The position numbers and the translations under genes were made by a program. A model generated the notes under the pieces. The model saw only the letters and a list, made by a program, of their open reading frames with translations, was not told the origin of the DNA and did no database searches. Shown piece after piece: positions 4,788-8,842 of a DNA stretch of 8,842 bases. This stretch comes from an uncultured Opitutia bacterium (lineage in GTDB: Bacteria; Verrucomicrobiota; Verrucomicrobiia; Opitutales; UBA953). The stretch spans positions 1 to 8,842 of the forward strand of contig CAIKRN010000145.1 in the NCBI GenBank assembly GCA_903829855.1, in the 5' to 3' direction. The first letter of the stretch is position 1. The number at the start of each line of letters is the position of its first letter.

Positions 4788-6473
4788 ATGTCAGCCCAGC
4801 CTTCGACCCAGCCCACCTACATCATCGGGCACAAAAACCCTGATGCCGATGCAATCTGCTCAGCGCTCTCCTACGCTGCGTTCAAGGAAGCCTCTGGGCA
4901 GAAAGGTTTTATCCCCGCACGCTGCGGCAACTCCAACGCCCGCATCGACGCCATCCTGAATCGCTTCGGCGCCAGCCTCCCGCAATTCGTCGGCGACGTC
5001 ATTCCGCGCATCGAGGATATTATGCACCGCGATCCGTACAAGGTGAGCGTCGACGACACCTGCGCCCGTGCCCTCGAGTTGCTAGACTTGCATGACGTGC
5101 GGGCGTTACCAGTCGTCGGCCACGATGGCCGCCTCGAAGGCTATGTCTCCATCTTCAGCCTCGGCGATTACTTCATCCCGAAACCCAAGCGCGCCACCTC
5201 GATGCGCAAGGTCACCAGTTCGATCAACGCGATTATCCGCTCCATCGGCGGCACCGAGGTCATTGCTTACGACGCCGAGACGGTCGATGAACTCTACGTG
5301 CGCGTCGCCGCCATGGAACTCGAGTCTTTCGGCAAGTCCGCCACGGTCGAAGGCATCCCGAATAACAAAAGCGTCATCGTCGTCGGCGACCGCACCGACG
5401 TCCACCTGCGCGCCATCGAGATGGGCGTACGCATCATCATCGTCACGGGTGGGCATCGGATGAAAGCCGAAGTCCTGGAGCGTGCGAAGGCGGCCAAGGT
5501 CTCCGTCGCCTACGCCGACACGGATAGCGCCACGACTGCGTGGGCCGTGCGCGCGGCCACCCTCGTCGGCGGCCTCGTCCAGCGCGACGCCTTCACCTTC
5601 AAGCCGCAGGAGAAGCTCTCCGTGGCCCGCCGCCGCATCGTCCAGAACCCCGCCCTGATTTGTCATGTCGTCGACGAAGATGGCCACTTGCTCGGCGTCT
5701 TCACCAAGACCGACATCATCAATCCGCCGCGCGCCAAGCTCGTACTCGTCGACCACAACGAGCTCTCCCAAGCCGTCGATGGCGCTGCGGAAGTCGAAAT
5801 CACCGAAGTCGTCGACCACCACCGCCTCGGCAACGCACCGACGCATCAGCCCATCCTCTTCATTAATCGCCCGCTCGGTTCGACCTGCTCCATCGTGGCG
5901 GACATGTTCCGCACGGCCGATCTAAAGCCCACACCCCAAATCGCCGGCCTGATGATGTGCGGCATCATCTCCGACACGCTACTCCTCCAGAGCCCCACCA
6001 CCACGCCGCTCGACGCCGACCTGCTTCAGTGGCTCTCCCGGGTGGCGGATGCCGATGTTCGCGCACTGGCCGACATGATCTTCAACGCTGGCTCAGTGCT
6101 ATCTTCTCTCTCGCCTGCCGCCGCGGTGCGCGCGGACTGCAAACTTTACAAAGAAGGCGATCGGCGCTTCTCCGTCTCGCAGGTCGAGGAGCTGGGCTTC
6201 ACGAACTTCTGGAAGTGCGAGGACGCGCTCCTCGAAGCACTCGAGAAATACCGGATGGAGAACGGCTTGAACTTCTCCTGCCTCCTCGTGACCGACATCG
6301 ACACCCAGAGCTCGCTGTTCTTGATACGCGGAGACGCCGAAATCGTGCAGGCGATTACTTACCCGCAGAAGCGTCCGCCAGACATCTTCGACCTCCCTGG
6401 CATTGTGAGCCGCAAGAAGCAGCTCATGCCCTACCTGGCCAGCCTGCTCGGTAGCGCGAACGAAAGCGCATGA
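4788..6473 (+). CDS. ppaC: Manganese-dependent inorganic pyrophosphatase with CBS and DRTGG domains
   Basis: This is a cytoplasmic family II (DHH) pyrophosphatase that hydrolyses PPi to two phosphates. The 561-residue protein has the DHH fold split by a regulatory insert. The N-terminal part carries GHKNPDADAI (14-23; ligands His15, Asp19, Asp21). CBS half 1 spans about 70-130, a DRTGG-type domain about 145-255 (GDRTDVHLRAIEMGVRIIIV), and CBS half 2 about 260-310. The catalytic domain then resumes with VDHNE (321-325), VVDHH (341-345) and GIISDTL (392-398; Asp396). The DHHA2 domain (about 440-561) carries the substrate-binding SRKKQ (541-545). All expected metal ligands are present. In characterised CBS-PPases, adenine nucleotides, and diadenosine polyphosphates when DRTGG is present, control activity; this is inferred here. 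Plain PpaC is about 310 residues, so the insert explains the length. No Shine-Dalgarno sequence precedes the ATG. The stop overlaps rnr. Confidence 0.95.
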   Translation: MSAQPSTQPTYIIGHKNPDADAICSALSYAAFKEASGQKGFIPARCGNSNARIDAILNRFGASLPQFVGDVIPRIEDIMHRDPYKVSVDDTCARALELLDLHDVRALPVVGHDGRLEGYVSIFSLGDYFIPKPKRATSMRKVTSSINAIIRSIGGTEVIAYDAETVDELYVRVAAMELESFGKSATVEGIPNNKSVIVVGDRTDVHLRAIEMGVRIIIVTGGHRMKAEVLERAKAAKVSVAYADTDSATTAWAVRAATLVGGLVQRDAFTFKPQEKLSVARRRIVQNPALICHVVDEDGHLLGVFTKTDIINPPRAKLVLVDHNELSQAVDGAAEVEITEVVDHHRLGNAPTHQPILFINRPLGSTCSIVADMFRTADLKPTPQIAGLMMCGIISDTLLLQSPTTTPLDADLLQWLSRVADADVRALADMIFNAGSVLSSLSPAAAVRADCKLYKEGDRRFSVSQVEELGFTNFWKCEDALLEALEKYRMENGLNFSCLLVTDIDTQSSLFLIRGDAEIVQAITYPQKRPPDIFDLPGIVSRKKQLMPYLASLLGSANESA

Positions 6474-8812
6474 GCGCCGAAGAAGTCCTACTCAACTTCA
6501 TGGGGCGTCCCGGCTACAAGCCGATGCGTCTTGAAGCCATCGTTACGGCCCTGGGTGGCGGCCGCGAGGACTTGATGCGCCTCCGCAAGACCATGCCACG
6601 CCTGCTCAAGGCCGGAGCGGTCATCACCATCAAAGGTCACCTGCTCGCTCTGCCGCTGGCCGGTGCCAGCGTCGCCCCTGGCACCAACCCCGCCCGCAAA
6701 TCCGAAGCCAACCTGCTCGAAGGCACGATTCTTTTCCGACCCAGCGGATCGGCACGCGTCGTCTTCGACGCCATCCCGGGCTCACCTCCCCGAGAGCAGC
6801 TGCACATCGATGCGGATGACACCCATGTCGCGCTTCACGGCGACCGGGTCCTTATCAAGCTCAACGCCACGCGCCGCGATCGCAATGGCGACGACTGGGG
6901 TACGGGCGCTGTCGTTCGCATCGTCAAGCGCGCCCTCACCCAACTCACGGGTACGCTCGGCAACAACCGCCTCCAGTGGTTTGTTGTCCCGGACGATCCG
7001 CGTATTTCGCGCGAAATCATCGTGCGCGACCCGTCGCGCGCCGGACTCCTCCCCGCGCCCAAGCCAGGCGACAAAGTCGTCGTCCGCCTCGACGCCTGGG
7101 AACGCCGCAACCTCAGCCCGACTGGCACCATCACCGAAGTCCTCGGCGTCACGCATACGCCGATGGCCGAATACCTCGCGATTCTCCGTCGCTACGGCCT
7201 CAACCCCGAATTCCCGCCCGCGGTCTCCGCCGAGGCCAACTCCTTCGCCAAGAGCGTGCAGAAGGCCGATTGCATTGGCCGCGAGGATTTCCGCGCAATC
7301 CCGACCATCACCATCGACCCGGATGACGCCAAGGACTTCGACGACGCGCTCTCCGTCCAGCGCATGCCGAACGGCAATATCCGCGTAGGCATCCATATCG
7401 CCGACGTCTCTTCCTACGTGAAGACCGGCTCACCGCTCGACGTTGAAGCCCGCCAACGCGGCAACTCGACTTACCTTGTGGGTACGGTGATCCCGATGCT
7501 CCCACACGCGCTCTCCAGCGGCCTGTGCTCGCTCGTCGAAGCCGAAGACCGACTCGTGAAGACGGTCATCTGCGAATTCACGCGCGAGGCACGGCTCGTG
7601 AAGACCGAGTTCGCCAACTCTGTCATCCGCAGCATCAAGCGCCTCACCTACAAGCAAGCCTACGGCTTCCTCCAGCATCTCACCAAGGATGAGATTCGCG
7701 CCCTCCCTGCGCCTCCGCCCCACCAGACTGGCTCGCCTGGCCGGCCGCTCTCTGAACTGACTGATGCCGAATTGGACCTCATCCAAGGCATGATCGACGA
7801 CCTCTGGAGTATCGGGAAGCCCCTGCGGGCTGAACGTTTCCGCGCCGGGTCGCTCGACTTGGACATGAAGGAGATCAAAATCTATTGCGACAAAGACGGC
7901 TGGGCCGATCGCACCGAGGTCGTGAAACACGATGAATCGCACCAGCTCATCGAAGAGTTCATGCTCCTCGCCAATGAGAGTGTCGCCACCGCCCTCGACA
8001 AAGGCTCGATCCCACATGTGTGCCGCGTCCATGACGATCCGGATCCCGAGAAACTCGGTGCGCTGCGGGAAGAACTTGCCGGTAATGGCTTCCAAGTTGG
8101 CGACCTGACCCACCGCTCCGAAATGGTGAAGCTGCTCGCCAGCCTCAAAGACCGCGAAGACGGGTACACCATCCGCATCCAGCTCCTGCGCTCCCTCAAG
8201 CAGGCCTGCTACCGGGCCTCTCCCGACGGGCATTTCGGCCTCGCGAAGCAGCACTACTCGCACTTCACGTCCCCGATCCGCCGCTACGCGGACTTACTCG
8301 AGCACCGCATCTTCGACGCTTATATCCAGAAACACGGCGTCCGCTCCGCGCCGAAAGAACCGGTGCGCTCACCCGGCATCGGCGAGCTGACGCGCTCCTG
8401 CGAGCACATCTCCATCACCGAACGCAATAGCTCCGAAGCCGAACGCGACTCGGTGAAGATCAAGATCCTCGAACTCTTCGAACGCGAAGTCGATCGCGCC
8501 GACAAACGCCCCTTCGAGGCCACGATCACCGAAGTTAAGCCACATGGCCTCATGATTGAGCTCAACGCCTCGCAAGCCTACGGCCTCGTGCACATGTCGA
8601 CGCTCACCGATGATCACTATCGCCTCAACGACCGCGGCAACATGCTCGTCGGGAGTCGCACCGGACGAAAGTTTATGGCCGGCGGCGTCATCCAAGTAAC
8701 GGTCGACCGCGTGGATCGGTTCAAGCGCCAGGTGGATTTCCGCCTCTACGACGACCGTCAGACCGTCAAACCCCGCGGCCCCGAGCGTCGCAAGGGTGGC
8801 CACGGGCGCTGA
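6470..8812 (+). CDS. rnr: Ribonuclease R (RNB-family 3'-5' exoribonuclease)
   Basis: This is a processive hydrolytic 3'-5' exonuclease that degrades structured RNA such as rRNA and mRNA fragments. The 780-residue protein is close to E. coli RNase R (813). Domain order is a winged-helix region (about 15-62), two cold-shock domains (about 83-225), the RNB catalytic domain (about 265-615) and an S1 domain (about 680-760, FEATITEVKPHGLMIEL). The catalytic motif ITIDPDDAKDFDDAL supplies Asp283, 289, 291 and 292. RGNSTY places the stacking Tyr at 335, and HFTSPIRRYADLLEHRI (598-614) carries the conserved arginines. The C-terminus is short and basic (KPRGPERRKGGHGR) rather than the long Lys-rich tail of E. 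coli. The ATG at 6470 overlaps the upstream stop as ATGA, implying translational coupling. No Shine-Dalgarno sequence is present. Nothing recognisable lies in the last 30 nt of the window, so no terminator is seen. Confidence 0.96.
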   Translation: MSAEEVLLNFMGRPGYKPMRLEAIVTALGGGREDLMRLRKTMPRLLKAGAVITIKGHLLALPLAGASVAPGTNPARKSEANLLEGTILFRPSGSARVVFDAIPGSPPREQLHIDADDTHVALHGDRVLIKLNATRRDRNGDDWGTGAVVRIVKRALTQLTGTLGNNRLQWFVVPDDPRISREIIVRDPSRAGLLPAPKPGDKVVVRLDAWERRNLSPTGTITEVLGVTHTPMAEYLAILRRYGLNPEFPPAVSAEANSFAKSVQKADCIGREDFRAIPTITIDPDDAKDFDDALSVQRMPNGNIRVGIHIADVSSYVKTGSPLDVEARQRGNSTYLVGTVIPMLPHALSSGLCSLVEAEDRLVKTVICEFTREARLVKTEFANSVIRSIKRLTYKQAYGFLQHLTKDEIRALPAPPPHQTGSPGRPLSELTDAELDLIQGMIDDLWSIGKPLRAERFRAGSLDLDMKEIKIYCDKDGWADRTEVVKHDESHQLIEEFMLLANESVATALDKGSIPHVCRVHDDPDPEKLGALREELAGNGFQVGDLTHRSEMVKLLASLKDREDGYTIRIQLLRSLKQACYRASPDGHFGLAKQHYSHFTSPIRRYADLLEHRIFDAYIQKHGVRSAPKEPVRSPGIGELTRSCEHISITERNSSEAERDSVKIKILELFEREVDRADKRPFEATITEVKPHGLMIELNASQAYGLVHMSTLTDDHYRLNDRGNMLVGSRTGRKFMAGGVIQVTVDRVDRFKRQVDFRLYDDRQTVKPRGPERRKGGHGR

Positions 8813-8842
8813 GTGCTTTCCACCTTTGACTGCGGTCGGAGC

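Noticed and set aside
5106..5846. A 246-codon antisense frame opposite the pyrophosphatase gene
   Set aside because: It is the codon-aligned antisense shadow of a well-supported gene, with an Asp/Gly/Val-rich composition typical of such shadows.
7430..8263. A 277-codon antisense frame opposite rnr
   Set aside because: It is codon-aligned with rnr and explained by the rarity of TTA, CTA and TCA codons; no domain is recognisable.

Overview
This is a GC-rich bacterial chromosomal window with three housekeeping blocks and two repeat-filled spacers. The likely source is a Verrucomicrobiota bacterium of the Opitutae type. That is an inference from gene style: a short NuoG, a CBS/DRTGG-type family II pyrophosphatase, G/C-ending codons, and start codons without Shine-Dalgarno sequences. 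It is not proven by any marker here.

Layout. Positions 2-3064 (+) hold the end of a respiratory complex I operon: nuoG (5' end cut by the window edge), nuoH and nuoI. They are packed with 9-12 nt spacers and end in a strong intrinsic terminator at 3108-3138. nuoJ-N do not follow. Spacer 3065-3348 lies between convergent genes and is almost filled with palindromic repeats. Positions 3349-4428 (-) encode a single Old Yellow Enzyme-type alkene reductase. Spacer 4429-4787 lies between divergent genes and holds a G-rich tract, a REP doublet, and the probable leader of the next operon. Positions 4788-8812 (+) are a two-gene unit: a CBS-domain manganese-dependent inorganic pyrophosphatase whose stop overlaps the start of rnr (RNase R) by 4 nt.

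How they work together. NuoG carries electrons through Fe-S clusters, NuoI relays them towards quinone, and NuoH forms the membrane quinone-site subunit. The pyrophosphatase pulls biosynthetic reactions forward by removing PPi and is probably tuned by adenine nucleotides. RNase R degrades structured RNA. The alkene reductase is a stand-alone flavin enzyme.

The most interesting content is non-coding. Six 25-nt elements share one architecture: a GTAG head, a 9-nt arm, a 3-nt loop and a 9-nt arm. Their arm sequences vary but largely keep pairing. This matches the REP/REPIN elements mobilised by RAYT (TnpA-REP) transposases. Two pairs are inverted doublets, one single element forms the nuo terminator, and the set brackets the alkene reductase gene. 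A different palindrome supplies that gene's last residues and stop codon. No protein-coding system of unknown type was found.
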